From: Cylicocyclus nassatus
Taxonomy: Eukaryota; Nematoda; Chromadorea; Rhabditida; Strongylidae
Assembly: GCA_958299035.1 (NCBI GenBank)
Contig: CATQJL010000316.1
Coordinates: forward strand, 46,931,585-46,995,584
DNA length: 64,000 nucleotides
Direction: 5' to 3'
Shown here: in pieces, positions 49,170-60,996 of the stretch
How the letters are laid out: every line of letters begins with the position of its first letter
Numbering within the stretch: position 1 is the first letter of the stretch
The notes under the pieces: generated by a model
Seen by the model: only the letters and a program-made list of their open reading frames with translations
The model's database searches: none
What the model was told of the DNA's origin: nothing
Position numbers and translations under genes: made by a program

Positions 49170-50100
49170 CGGCTATGTTCCATATCTGTTGCACATTCGT
49201 CCTGCCTCATTCATGCCTTCGGCTCCTCGTTTGGCTACTCGCTAAATGGAAAATGTTGATAGTTTACTGACGGAAATACGTTCAAAGAAGTTCAAAACCA
49301 TATCGGATTGGGAATCCATTTGCCGTTTTCGCATTTGTAGGAGCGAACGTAGACATTGAATGTAAGTACGAATAAAGTGCGGGTACAAAAGACTTACAGT
49401 GCGAGTTGAAGCGCTTTAAATAACTGTGGACGCCATTCTGCACGTTCATTCTTCAACTACTCCGAGTTTGTCTACGTTTCTCTTTGCTGGTTCCGAGGTT
49501 CTTGTAGAAACTAAATTTCAATGATTTGTCGAATGAAGCTAAATACATAATCTCACTCATATAGAAATACTTAGACCCTGATCAAGCCATTTTTCAAGCT
49601 CATCTTGCCCATAGCGCATGTCTTCGCCCATATCTAATTTTTGTACAAACTAAATTTCAATGATTTTTGTCGAGTGAAGCTAAATAAAAATCTCACTCAC
49701 AAGGAACCACTGAGATCCTGATCGAGCCATTTTTTAAGCTTACCCTTGCCCGTAACCGAGTATGTCTTCGCCCATATCTAAAGTATCAATTCCTATAAAA
49801 ATAACGGAGAAAAGCCTTTCAGAATTCTTCCACAGCTTTCAGTAAGCTTTTCAATTAGTCGCCCGATCCATTTCCTTATGTAGTCGGACGGCGTATCTTT
49901 TATTTCTTCTGGTGGATCCGTTATCTAAAGATGCGATTTGAACACTGCATTGCATAACTCAACAGATCCGGGACTCATGCTTATAAGAGATGACGGTAAA
50001 AGGAACATAACTGCTGGTAAGGCGGGTCCTTTTTGCGTGACTCCCATTTCGCGCCCAATATCCCGAGATTTTCTGAACAGATTTTGTGTGGAATTGCTTT
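49170..50100 (-). CDS. Possible multi-exon coding region, unrecognised
   Basis: On the reverse strand several short segments read like exons with plausible acceptors. One is ITDPPEEIKDTPSDYIRKW, from 49924 after CATCTTTAG. Another is YMGEDILGYGQ or DMGEDMRYGQDELEKWLDQ, from two copies of a duplicated exon at about 49775 and 49635. LKNERAEWRPQLFKALQLA lies at 49397-49456, and RVAKRGAEGMNEAGRM from 49241 after CCATTTAG. A frame ending MFLLPSSLISMSPG precedes them. I cannot assign a family and could not produce one consistent open model; it may be a pseudogene. Confidence 0.22.
49509..49782. repeat. Tandem duplication, about 138 bp unit
   Basis: AAATTTCAATGATTTGTCGA at 49511 recurs at about 49649 (AAATTTCAATGATTTTTGTC). 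The two units stay alignable through AATCTCACTCA, CCTGATC.AGCCATTTTT and ATGTCTTCGCCCATATCTAA. The unit contains one candidate reverse-strand exon of the unrecognised coding region. Confidence 0.7.
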
Positions 50101-50301
50101 AGTAATTCTTCCCTTGACAAATGGTTGTTTCACATCGAGACTCCATGACTTGGTGCAATTGAGGATTAAAACTGACGTCTGTATTGTGGGCGACGTTGTC
50201 CTTTAAGTCACACTGACTATGCGCACACATTTCGAGGTATTGGGCCCCCTGCTTCAGGCTGAATTCACATGTTTTATATTTTCATTGCTAGAGTTCAAAA
50301 C

Positions 50302-50327
50302 TTACGGTCAGTCTGACCGTAAGTTTA
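50302..50327. repeat. Perfect palindrome
   Basis: ACTTACGGTCAG immediately followed by its reverse complement CTGACCGTAAGT with one extra base; it is a cruciform-capable site with no known role. Confidence 0.6.
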
Positions 50328-50789
50328 GAATTTAAAAATTATTTTAATTACTTACAAGTATAAATAAGTCTCTTGCACATTCTTATGACTCATGTAAATA
50401 ACTTTCAATAATTTCGCGACCCATTCTCTGGGGAAGGGGGGAAGGCCCCCCCCCCTCGGTACGTCACTGCATAGAGGGTATTGTGTGCGGATGAAATCAA
50501 ACAAAATTCAGCATGATAGATTTACAGTGTTAGAGTTTATACTGCAGTACAGCATATGAACAGGCAGTCAATCCTGCATATAAGCGAATCGAATTCTTCA
50601 TGCAAATAATGAAATGCGATTGATTTTGGTGTGGTTTTGCTATTTTTGATAACTGTGAGTTGTGTGGTGAAGGAAGTGACCATGGATTTGAAGACTTACC
50701 ATCCCTATGAGTACAACCGTTTGAGAGAAATTCAGAGATATTGTGTGCTTATGTTATTATGCGTCCCGGAAAAGAACCGGGTGTAAATA

Positions 50790-51537
50790 TTAGGTTGGCA
50801 CATAACTTCTGCAACTTTTCCTATAACTTTCTTCCTATACAATGTAGCAGCACTCTCATCTATTAGCATCATGTAGAATGTGACGTAAGCTACAAGTCCA
50901 CGCAAACCGTTTAATTGATAACGTAGTAGAAAAAAATCAAAATTTTTTGAGAACATTTGAAAATCGAGGTCACACGGTTTTTTGGCAAACGTTACAAAAC
51001 CTGAGTCAAAGATATCACAAAGTAATTATGGGCAGCTTGTAGCTAGAGGATGAGGCATTAGGACCAGCAATAAAGAAGTAAAATTCAGTGTTCAATAAAG
51101 ATAAAGCGCCTTTGAGAAGTAGAACAAGTCAAATGCGTCAAGTTTTGGCGGCAATCTGTCAATAACTAAGCTGCGAAACCTCAGAATTCGCTAAAACTTT
51201 GCACAATAGAGTAATCCAATAAGGGGGACACGATATCATACTTAGTTGTCGCTGAGATAAAATTTATTGAACAGAGGCCTTTTCAAACGAAACGGGTCTC
51301 ATTTTGTGATCAGCATGTCAAATAACCTCCAAGTTTCAGTAAAATCTGAAGAAATCCAAAATCTTTCCCATTATACCGTGAACCTACCGTAACCCATTCA
51401 TAAGGTGGCACAGTGCGACAAAATGTATCTGCATTTGCAGTTTACATCATAATCCTTATACCGCCAGAAAATGAATGCGCTACGTTTAGAAAGACAAAAG
51501 TTATATAAAAAGCTGCTTTACTTATGTGCCAACCTAA
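50790..51537. mobile_element. Mariner-like element, 748 bp, inserted in the duplicate
   Basis: Ends TTAGGTTGGCACATAA and TTATGTGCCAACCTAA are inverted, with TA on both sides. The sequence joined across the element (AAATA then TTTTGTCG) matches the continuous sequence at 20450-20463 read on the reverse strand, which is the empty site. No transposase frame. Confidence 0.85.
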
Positions 51538-51972
51538 TATTTTGTCGAGTTCGAAGTTATGAAGAGATTGTATCATTTGAACATTCTATTCTAACTAAGG
51601 CGAGTGCCCGTGTATACTTTGGATCACTGAGTACTGTTAGAAATGCTGATTAGCAAGGATTTTTGGCAAGCTTAGCGGTTTCATGAAGCGGCTAAGTATT
51701 CCACTCAAAAGTTTTGCTACACATTCAGAACGTAATTGAACTTTCTACAAAAAATTTTTTTCGTGAGCTCACAAAAACGAAAAAAGCTACAAAATTTTTA
51801 AAAGGTGTCTGAACTATTAACACTCTGGCATGTGTACAGAATAGCATTGCTTGTTTTATGTGCATCAGTTATATGCAATTATTTCATTTTTTTTCAAACT
51901 TGTCAAACAAACTTCAAATTTTCTAGACCTTACTCTCAAAACTTCCAATAATAAAATTAGGTTTAATATGTA

Positions 51973-52915
51973 TTAGGTTGTCCGGAAATTAATGCAGGTT
52001 TTGAGTTCCAACCGCAATGAGTCATAGGTACACTTCTCATTTCTAAATAGGTCGCAAGGTACCATTCGATAGAGCAAAGCAATCTAAACAGCAATCTTGC
52101 TTTAGCAACAGCTCTGATCCACCACGAGTTTCGAGCCAAAAACTAAAACGATTCAACTGTTTAAAAAATTAAGAAAAATCGTAACATAGTTCATAAAAGT
52201 CCTTAAAAAATTCTAACTTGCTCACATAAACACAATCTACATAGAGCATCTATATGCGCCATTGCCGTATTTTTTTCTCTGTTAGAAATCAAGAAAACGG
52301 AAATTTTCGTGGATTTGCCAAAGTGGTGCTGTGCCATCCCCACATAAGTAGCTGTATACTACAAACCTGTAGAAGTATGAACGTAAATTTCCAGCTCTCT
52401 ACAAGCTTTAGTTCTCGAGAAATTTGAATTTTATTTTGGACCACATGACTAGGGAAAACTGTATTCGATATATCTCGAGAATTAAAGCTTGTAGAGAGCT
52501 GATTTACGTTTATACTTCTACAGGTTTGTGGTATACAACTACCTATGCGGGAACGGCACAGCACCACTTTGGCAAATGTGCGAAAATTTCCGTTTTCTTG
52601 ATTTCTAACAGAGAAAAAATATGCCAATGGCGCATATAGATGCTTTATGTAGATTGTGTTTACGTGAGCAAGTTAGAATTTTTTTAAGGACTATTATGAA
52701 CTATGTTACGGTTTTTTTTGATTTTTCAAACAGTTGAATCTTTTTAGTTTTTGGCTCGAAACTCGTGGATCAGAGCTGTTGCTAAAGCAAGATTGCCTTT
52801 TTGTAGAACTTGCTTTGCTCTATCGAACGGTACCTTGCGACCTATTTAAAAATGAGAAGTGTATGACTTATTGCGGTTGGAATTCAAAACCTGCATTAAT
52901 TTCCGGACAACCTAA
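51973..52915. mobile_element. Mariner-like foldback element, 943 bp, nearly complete palindrome
   Basis: Ends TTAGGTTGTCCGGAAATTAA and TTAATTTCCGGACAACCTAA with TA on both sides. The arms pair from end to centre (GCGACCTATTTA..., CAAAGTGGTGCTGTGCC, CTGTAGAAGTAT, GCTCTCTACAAGCTTTA); the loop is near 52425-52455. The 112-residue frames on both strands are by-products of the palindrome. Confidence 0.85.
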
Positions 52916-53785
52916 TATAATAAGACAGATGACTATAATTTCAAAGTATTTAGATATCCATATTGGGAGTCTAATATTCTCAGATATATATTGTACAATA
53001 CTTGCACTTCAGAAATTCTTGGAATTTACAGAAATTGCTCTAGTTATGCACATTTTAAGGAAAGAGTAATAGAATTAGCTAAGACTTTGAAAACTAATGG
53101 ATGGGAATATCATATTTTTATTAGTAAACTTCATATACTATTCGATAGAGCATTTATAATGCGTAAGTACGGAGTTCCTAGTAACATACATTTGCCTCTT
53201 TTACATGACCTACATGACACTTGGGCTCACGCTAGCGCGCTCTGAGGTCACGGCGGGAGTACTCCAGTTTGAAAAAGAGGTCACTATTTCCTCGGATGAC
53301 ACTCGCCATTTATTTTGTCATATACGTGTTAGCGAAACTTGCACCTTTTTACTCAATTTCTTTGTACGCCATTTTCCGTCTTAGATCATCTTAGATTTTC
53401 ATTTGATAATTTTGAAGCTTCCTTGGGAACTACTGACGAGGGGCACCAATGAAGCCGCATACCGGTATAGTTCTAAGCCCCGAAACCGGATAGTGTAGAA
53501 AATGAACAAAAATGAATTGAATTTCTTGTGTTTCTAATTAATTTATTAAATTCTTTTTCATACTAAAACCTCAAAACCAGTTGTTATTGTGTCGCATCAA
53601 TCTGCCAACAAACCCACATAGAGATACATTTATCAGAAAGAAGCAACCGAAATGACAGTGAGATGCTATATAACAATGATAGAACGTTAACGCTTAGTCT
53701 CGGGAACATGAGAAAATGTACATTGACAGTGCTATGTGCAGTGGTAACTCGTGCATATTGGATAAGAATTATTGCTAAGAATTTT

Positions 53786-53836
53786 TACACTGGGAATGAC
53801 TTTCAAACTCTTTCTAACGGCGACTTCCCTGAGGAC
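53786..53836 (-). pseudogene. Decayed last exon of a third SLC2A-like transporter
   Basis: On the reverse strand an acceptor CATTTTAG is followed by a frame reading VLREVAVRKSLKV, which matches the last exons of the two intact paralogues (VLNEVAIRKNLKV at 19464 and VLNEMAQQKKIDV at 32946). Two bases are missing before the stop position, so the frame runs on. Exon 10 and earlier exons were not found upstream (53840-57000 on this strand). The homology breaks near 53850, where a transposase-like frame begins. Confidence 0.75.
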
Positions 53837-53839
53837 CTA

Positions 53840-54450
53840 AAATGACCAGTCCAAGTCAAGTCTTTCGAAGATTTGCTTTTGTCCATAATTCTTTCTATGT
53901 AGAATCCCACCCCTTTGACCAGTCGGTATAGTGTAAGCAGCGAAAGGGCGAATTTCTCGTGAGTGCGGGATAAATCTTCGTGCAACTCTGACATAGTCAC
54001 ATCTTCTTCCTCTCTCAATTTACGATGGATCATGTGTCTTGCAACCTCCCCCCACATCGAACCATGCCTGTTGAGCGTCGCCATAATCGTTCTTTCTCAG
54101 CTGTGAACCCTCCTTTGGCGCTGGGATACTTCTTCTCTATTCCATCTTGTTCTCGTGGACATTCCAACGCAAGCGTAATCTCTTTAGGCTTCTTAAAAAG
54201 CGCCGTCACGCCTATTTCTTTGAGCTTCGTTTTCAAGTCGCTGACGAAGGTGAGGACCCTTTCGCAAGTCCTACTACAGCGTCCATATCTTTTTCCCTTC
54301 TCTAGGCCACCTGATATGCTTCATCTTCATCGATGCAATGGCTTTTCTACAAACTTGGGCGCAGTCACATTTTCGCTTCTTCGTGGATTCCTTGGATTCC
54401 TTGAAAAAAGGAGTATACTTGGCATGGTGATACATCAACTAAACAGGCAA
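53840..54450 (-). pseudogene. Possible degenerate transposase fragment
   Basis: Reverse frames 53803-54084 and 54030-54236 overlap out of frame, suggesting a frameshift in one former reading frame. The segment SRTHEKFALSLLTLYRLVKG followed by VGFYIER resembles the helix-turn-helix boundary of Tc1/mariner-type transposases (S..TL.R.L...GF). No DDE/D catalytic region was identified. The assignment is weak. Confidence 0.3.
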
Positions 54451-56889
54451 ATAAACATTGTCACGCAATAGTTGACCCAGGTTAGGCGTTAACGCAGGGT
54501 CTCGGCGTGGTGCCAGCAGTATGTTGAAATCTTTATTGTAGTGGCGTCCTCCAGGCGATCGGCGTCTGCGTCTTCCTCGGCTTGGCTTCTTGATTGCTAG
54601 ACCGCACTCCAAGTGACACGAAGACAAAAAGTGATTTGAGCCAAGCGGCGCACCCTTATATAGAGGCCGAAAAGATGTGCATGAGGCCGATCGCCTGATC
54701 CCGCCGCGACGTGCGTGTGCGTACAAAACGAGGTAAAAAGATAGGAAATTCATATCAACATTGCAAACAATTGGTAAATTAGCAAAATAAGGTCATAAAC
54801 AAGAGGTACGCGCAAATAGAGCACCGTCTGAACACTCAGATCATTCAAGTCGTTTTTTCCTTCGCACATTTAAATGTTCCTGTTCTAAGGTATTCTGAAT
54901 GCATGCATTTTGCCAGCAGAAAGTGGCGATGCTGAGAAATCGTTTTTAGTTTCCAGACAATGCAATCTTGAGCTGATTCAGTATGCACGAAGTGGTAAGC
55001 TTACCATAGAGGTTGTTACGGTATAGGCGAACGTAAACGGAAGAACGAGTAGAAATAGGAAGACGAATTGGAATACAAATATAAATAGTTCAGTAGTTTC
55101 AATAGGGAGACAGTGGGTATGAGTAGTTCTCAGGGAGTCAAGGGAGGGAGCGGGCAAACAGGTTACGGTTTCTGGGCTTGTTTGATTTTTCGATTTATTT
55201 TTAAACTAGCTGGCATACCTGGCTACTTCCGGGCTACTTCTTTGATTTCAGCAATTTATGATGTTCAAATAACTTTACCTGCTACGATCTCTATGACCTA
55301 TACACAAAGTAGGAACCCGCAAATGAATAACAGAAATGAGTGTTTAGCCATTAAAATGATTCTGCCATTCATCCCGTTATGTGAGCTGTGACAGAGTAGT
55401 GCAATAGATTGACTTGTATGGATAATTTGCACTACTAGTTCGGAGAAGGCGGTCGCACACCACCATCTGATAGCGATAGAGCCACGGTCAATTCGTCATC
55501 CCATTTGATTTTCACTAGTGAATCCATAGGGAGGATCGAAAAACTGGCCAGGGTTGACAAGGCGTTTTGTGGGACAAACATAATCGCGTCACTTTAATCG
55601 TCACTTCAACATTAATCGCGCGTCACTTTAGGCCTCTGAAGACGAGGACTGCTCGAAACGTTAGGCCGCTCTACTAATAAAGCTTCGCCGAAAACTCGTG
55701 CTGGCACTATTAACAAATAGAACTACATCATTGTAATGCCGAGGTTCAAAGAAAAGAGGACATTCAAGCTATACACAAAGTGTTTTGTTAGCCAACTCCA
55801 TGTTAGCCTGAATTTACTCTTCAAACAGTAATTTTTGAAAGAGGTAACTCAAATCATAGATAAAATCATATAGTAAAGACTTAGTAGTATGAATGGAATA
55901 AGGGTACAGATCATATTGCGAAACTACAACACTTTTATCTATTCTTGCTACTTTGACATTTCGGTTGGGATTTCTTGAAAAGGCGTGCTCATTTCACTTG
56001 ACAGGTTTGCTTCACACGAATGTACTCGTAAGCGTAGTGGGTGGGAGTGGTAAAGCATATCACTCATTGAAAAAATTTTCATTGTGCCGTCCTCTGATCG
56101 GTTGCTTTCTATCTATCTCCAATGCCCTCATCACCGCAAGTGCAACAATGCCTTCATTTTCTGGCATTTTGCTCCGAGTGGACTGTGACAAATGGGTGTA
56201 GCTCAGACTTTGTTTCCTTGTATCGCCACTACAGTTCAAAGATCCTTCACTGTTTGTACGTATTACGACAAAGACCGCTGCTCTAATCATATAATCGAAT
56301 ATATTTTATGGAGACTGTCACTAATGCTGTTGTTTTTGACGCCATAGTTTAAATCGCAACAGTATATCCAGTTGGCATACAGGGCTTATCGATTGCAGTG
56401 TCGGGTGCACCATCACCGCTCCCGCGCGGGACTCTGCACCTCTTCAGGCGAGGCGGCCGCGCGGAAGCGAAGAGCTGTTGCACCCGACACTGCAGTTGAT
56501 AGGCCCCATACATGCTGAAATAGAAGTGACTCTGAGAATTGACGCCCATGATGTTGCGGAAGGATTCTAACAAAGCACATACATCATTCTTAAAGGTATA
56601 ATAGAATCTACTTGAAGTGCTCTACTTGTCACTGCGCTTTGCAATACTCAGAATGGGACTACCGCTACTGTTCACCTTCACTTAGACGAAAGATTTGATA
56701 AGCCCTTCATTTCCTAGATTTACGTAAACAAATCAATAAATCGATGATAGGACCCAGCGTATTGTCGCAAAAAGTAGCCTGTCTTCTGCGCCGTGTCTCA
56801 TCCATAGGGAAACAAAGTTCAGCCTCTCTGGTGTACATACGAAGGAGTTTATAAGACACAAACCGATTAACAAACAAAGGTACAGTGTT
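54451..56889. other. No gene recognised
   Basis: A GC-richer reverse frame of 104 residues lies at 54439-54753, and forward frames of 82-92 residues lie at 55113 and 55953, none with a recognisable domain. A GC-rich inverted pair TGCAGTGTCGGGTGCA/TGCACCCGACACTGCA occurs at about 56394-56495. Confidence 0.4.
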
Positions 56890-56893
56890 TATC

Positions 56894-56931
<38 letters not shown>

Positions 56932-56936
56932 GATAA
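56890..56936. repeat. (TA)n microsatellite inside a palindrome
   Basis: ATCTATTA followed by about 16 TA units and TAATAGAT; the whole is self-complementary. Confidence 0.85.
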
Positions 56937-58257
56937 TGTGCCTGCAACGTTTCCACATTGCAAGCAACATTCACATTGAGGCTTCATCGCTCTGAATCTT
57001 ATCAGGAGAACTGTTCGCAATGTTAGGATGTTGATGGCTGGTTATTTAGCTGAGAGCGCTGGAACCGTTCGTTGAGATGCAATTGATCAAGTGATGCTCA
57101 AATAGTCTTGTTATATTCTTGAGAATCACATCAGTGCCATGTGGATTATAGGATACTTGCAATGCGTCTGTATAATCTAGGGGTGGTACGATCCCTAGAT
57201 TCATCGTTGCCACCATTGATTCATCCATCGATTTTGATTCTTACATCTGTTCTGCGGCTAAAGGGAGGGATTCTGTGCACTCAACACCATAGATTTCCAT
57301 TGCAAAACGGTGCTGAAATGATGCTCACACGGCGACGTCACCTTGAATGCTTTTTTATGAATGAAAGTTCTTTTACAACAGATTTACCCGCAGTCGTCTC
57401 GGAGCCTGTGTGCGATGGATCTGATGTTGATGTTGCCATCCATTTGAAAAGCTGGAGTGTTGTTGCTCTTGAACATGACTACTAGAAAGGATCCGATTTC
57501 TACTCAATGAGTGTCCTTTGTAAAAGAACAATCCAAGAATTAGAAGTAGTATAAATTAAAAGGCAAAGAATATGACTACACTTACTCACAGCGCGAGAAC
57601 CCAGGTAAGCTGCAGTTTTTCTGATATTTGGAGTGACGCTAACGGGCTGCAGAGGTGTAAGTTTGTACGCTTAGTGTAGGTAAAATGGGACCCCTAGCGG
57701 AATAGGTCGGAGGCAAACGGCGGTTCCTCTTATATTGGGGACACTGATGTTTTAAATTATGCTGTATGTCATAGATAATCATAGTATTTTGTACAATACC
57801 TCTAACTGGATCCGAGCTGCATCCTGTGCACTGTTCTAGATAAAGAAAAATTAGTTCAGTAAGTTGTAAAAGTAAAAATCACTTCTGTAAGTGCATTCCA
57901 CTGGCTTTCGCGAACCGTTTGACCGGGAACTAACCAGTGGTGTTTATTGGGTATTGGTTTTTCAATTATTTTCTACGCTACAGCCAGAACACCTACGAAG
58001 TTTTCTTCAGGTATAGCAATATTCAGCCTCACTGGGTGCTGCAGAAAGGCCTTGATCAGGCTGACAATAAACGAATAACTAACCATGTTTGTCGTTTGTG
58101 GTTTGTCGGGGTGTGATACCTGCAAATAGAAGGAAGTTAAAATCAAACATAGTATTGAATCAAATAATAATTTAATAATAAAATAATAAATGGAAACACC
58201 AATACACTAAATCGAGCTACAGCTACCAGCTTTGGATTCCTTTGCATGTGCCTGCAA
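56937..58257. other. No gene recognised
   Basis: A forward frame of 114 residues at 57141-57485 shows no family I recognise. Confidence 0.4.
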
Positions 58258-58920
58258 GATTGTCAATCAATCAATTCTGCATGTCGGTCATTTGATTCGA
58301 TGGATTTCTAGCGTTATGCTGGATGAAAGGTTGCGCTATACTGCTTTTTTAACAAGCTGCCTTCCATGAGTCCTCTATGAGATTGATGTATGTGGAGGAA
58401 GATTCTTGACCCTTTGTTCAAAAAACGCTTTCTTACTTCGCAACAAGAATCTCAAACGATTTGTGACTTGATTGAATACGTTTTCTTTGGCTGCGGAAGG
58501 TCCAGATCAGATCTACGGTAAAATAGTCTTATTTCAAAGTAGTCAGTCCAGTTGGACATCAATATCGTGCCGTGAACAATGATTCCAATTTGTTTTCTTT
58601 GCAATTCCGGCTTCAACGCCTCAAAGTCAGTCAATCAATTCTGCAGTCACTGATTCAATTTCGATGTTTTCTAAGGTTGCACTCAATGTTTTGACAAACT
58701 CGCGGCTTCCTTGACCAGCTGCCTTCTACAAGTAGTTTATGAGGTTAATGCGTGTTTATTGAAAGTTTCTGCTTTGTTTGGAAACGCTTTCTTACTTCGC
58801 AAAGAGATACTGAATGATTTTCGACTCTATATCAAAGTGCGATTTATAATTTCACCTTAGATGTGGAAGGTGCAGGTCACTACTACGGAAAAATACCCTA
58901 GTTTCAAATCGGCGTTAGGA
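58258..58920. repeat. Diverged tandem duplication, about 370 bp unit
   Basis: The order of landmarks in 58258-58548 (TCAATCAATTCTGCA, AGCTGCCTTC, ACGCTTTCTTACTTCGCAA, GGAAGGT.CAG.TC, CTACGG.AAAATA) repeats at 58631-58920. The copies are about 70-75% alike by eye. Confidence 0.65.
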
Positions 58921-59027
58921 AAGAAAAGTTTTAGGTACTGAAATGTTTCAGTGAGTCATGTTTACGATGTTTTTGGTAACTATATGTACTAACTTGTATT
59001 GACTGCTCTTCAGACTAAGGCATCGTT

Positions 59028-59640
59028 CAGACCTCGAAGTCGGTTCGAATCCGCCTGAACCGCAACGCGCCGGAACCTGCCAACTGAGGAAAGCACCCCT
59101 AATCTACCTGTGCCACTTCAACGACTGAGATTTCCTGTATTCACAAAATTTGAGTGCAGTGTGCTCAGCAAAGCGGCCGCCGAGCGCGACGTGAGTCCTG
59201 ACGTCCAGCTTGTCTACAGTCTAGCATTGAAACATGCCATTTATATAGTTCGGATTATTATACAAAGCAGTCAATCAGATAGATAGACGGCAGCATCCAG
59301 AAAATCGAGTTACGACGACCAAATTCGACATTTTACATGGGTCAGTTTGATGACTTAGGCATCGTTCAGACCGCACGGAACCCGTTTATAACCCGTTGAA
59401 CCCGTCCGTACGCGTCTGAACCGCAACGCGCCAGAACCTGCCAAATGAGGGAAGCAATGGAGATATGCCTGAAAACTAGCATTTTGGAACACGCGTGAAA
59501 AGCCGTGAGATGTGCAAATGTGCAAAAAAATGTGTGCAAAAACGTGCAAATGGAAATTATAGAATATAAAATATCTTAGCTGCTTCCCTCACTTGGCAGG
59601 TTCCGGCGCGAGCGGTTCAGGCGGTTCGGATGGGGAGAGT
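59028..59640. mobile_element. GC-rich foldback repeat, AGGCATCGTTCAGACC family
   Basis: AGGCATCGTTCAGACC occurs at about 59029 and 59360. After each comes CTGAACCGCAACGCGCC.GAA and CCTGCCAA.TGAGG.AAGCA. The second copy is mirrored at 59581-59635 (TGCTTCCCTCACTTGGCAGG, GCGGTTCAGGCGGTTCGG), forming a foldback of about 280 bp. The first copy is a half element. Confidence 0.65.
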
Positions 59641-59807
59641 GGAAATGGACATACTGACAATCAAATTTCATACTTTTCCAACATGTCAAAGGGCCAAACA
59701 TGGCTTTTTGGTATTATGGTCAGGTCCTGTGAAGCAGAACTACCTGCTTTTCTATCACATTCAAATTACCTCTTCATGGTTAAGTTAGCCAACACTGTCT
59801 ATCTATT

Positions 59808-60692
59808 ATCTTGTATATGAAGCTGAGTGTCTGTTTGCCTGTATGTATCTCTGCACGTTCTGTATGTACGTTTCGTTGTTTGTTTTTGAATTTTGTTTCG
59901 AATAAAATTTTTTATTTCTGAGCCGATCCTGACCAAGCTCGGCACACACTCAGACCGGGGGCAGGCGGGCACTGGAAAAATAGATGGCTGATTTCTCGAA
60001 CCACCTCGCGGATTTTTTGTGAGGCAATCAGGACTTTTCGGAAGGTCGCTTGCTGAATACTCGATTTCTCAGAGATTCAGCAATATATCTGCAAAAGATA
60101 AGAGCGAAAAAAGATTCAACAGGCGGTCTCTCAAAAACTCGCTGACCATTTTCCTAGATTTCACAAGCGAGATGCGAAATTTCAGCAACGCGTATTTTCC
60201 GGTGCCCGCCTGCCCCGGCGATTGTCTGAGCATGTACTAGGTGGGGCGGGTGTCATAGGCCACTTTTATCGATCGATATCGATTTTATCAATTTTTACAG
60301 GTATTTTTCAAAGTTTGACCTACGGGGCTGCGAGTTGCCGGGGGGGGGGGGGTACACTATACGCTTCGGGCGGGGCGGGTGTCATAGGCACTTTTCGTCA
60401 TCATCGATATCGATTTTATCGATCTTTGCAAAGTCCTAGCTGCGAGGCTGGAAGATGGTACAATGGGGGTAGAATTTACCCATTGCCTCTATCGATTTTA
60501 TCGTTTTTAGCAGATTTGAGCCCCGGAGCTGGAAATTGGTACGGGAGGGGGGTAAGCGAGCATATGATCACGAAAACGCAGCAGGAACAGGGAACTGGCA
60601 TGTAGAAGTGGGCATAGAGAAAGGTTTGTACAGGAATCGGACATTTGTCATAATGTTCTGACAAGACCGGGAGCCGGGTAAGCCAGCTAGTA
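59808..60692. repeat. Dispersed CTAGCTGGCTTACCCGG-type repeat, reversed and diverged
   Basis: Begins ATCTTGTATATGAAGCTGAG and ends GGTAAGCCAGCTAGT, the reverse orientation of the copy at 46066. Inside, the block GGGTGTCATAGGC.ACTTTT followed by ATCGATATCGATTTTAT occurs twice (about 60248 and 60379). The long open frame at 60222-60605 is a repeat by-product. Confidence 0.65.
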
Positions 60693-60996
60693 TTAATTGA
60701 TAAGAAGGGTTCGTTATGCCTGTTTCGTCTCTACTCCTATACAAGTTACCCATGGTGATAATACCTCCGAGGCTCGTCAATGGGGAAGAGAACCTAATTA
60801 GAAATGGTCGTGCGAAAGTACTTATAGTTTCGGTGGAGAGAATAGATCAAAAAGAACAGCTGTGCTTCATTGATGAGAGTACTTTAACAGACGGTTGTGT
60901 TAAATTCTTTTAGTTTGAAATACTTATATGAAACAATTTTACCATTTGATTCAACTGGCTTGGCTTCGTCAAGGCGAGGCTTCGTGATCTAATTAA

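Larger units (their letters stand above)
50530..53785. repeat. Inverted duplicate of the transporter 1 3' flank, split by later insertions
   Basis: Collinear with the reverse complement of 19518-20715. The matching pieces lie at 50530-50789, 51538-51900 and 53585-53785. The gaps are two mariner-like elements plus about 0.67 kb (52916-53585) with no counterpart in the 19.5 kb copy. Landmarks in order: TGTGCTTATGTTATTATG, AGAAATGCTGATTAGCAAGG, CTCTGGCATGTGTACAGAAT, ATACATTTATCAGAAAGAAG and GTGCATATTGGATAAGAATT. Confidence 0.75.

Noticed and set aside
51973..52915. Two 111-112 residue frames on opposite strands
   Set aside because: They are mirror products of a nearly complete palindromic element with mariner-like ends.
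59041..59056. GGTTCGAATCC matching a tRNA B box
   Set aside because: It lies in a GC-rich foldback repeat, has no A box or acceptor stem at the right distance, and is not kept in the sister copy at 59360.
60222..60605. Forward frame of 127 residues with internal repeats
   Set aside because: Entirely within the dispersed repeat with ATCGATATCGATTTTAT blocks; repeat units keep the frame open by chance.
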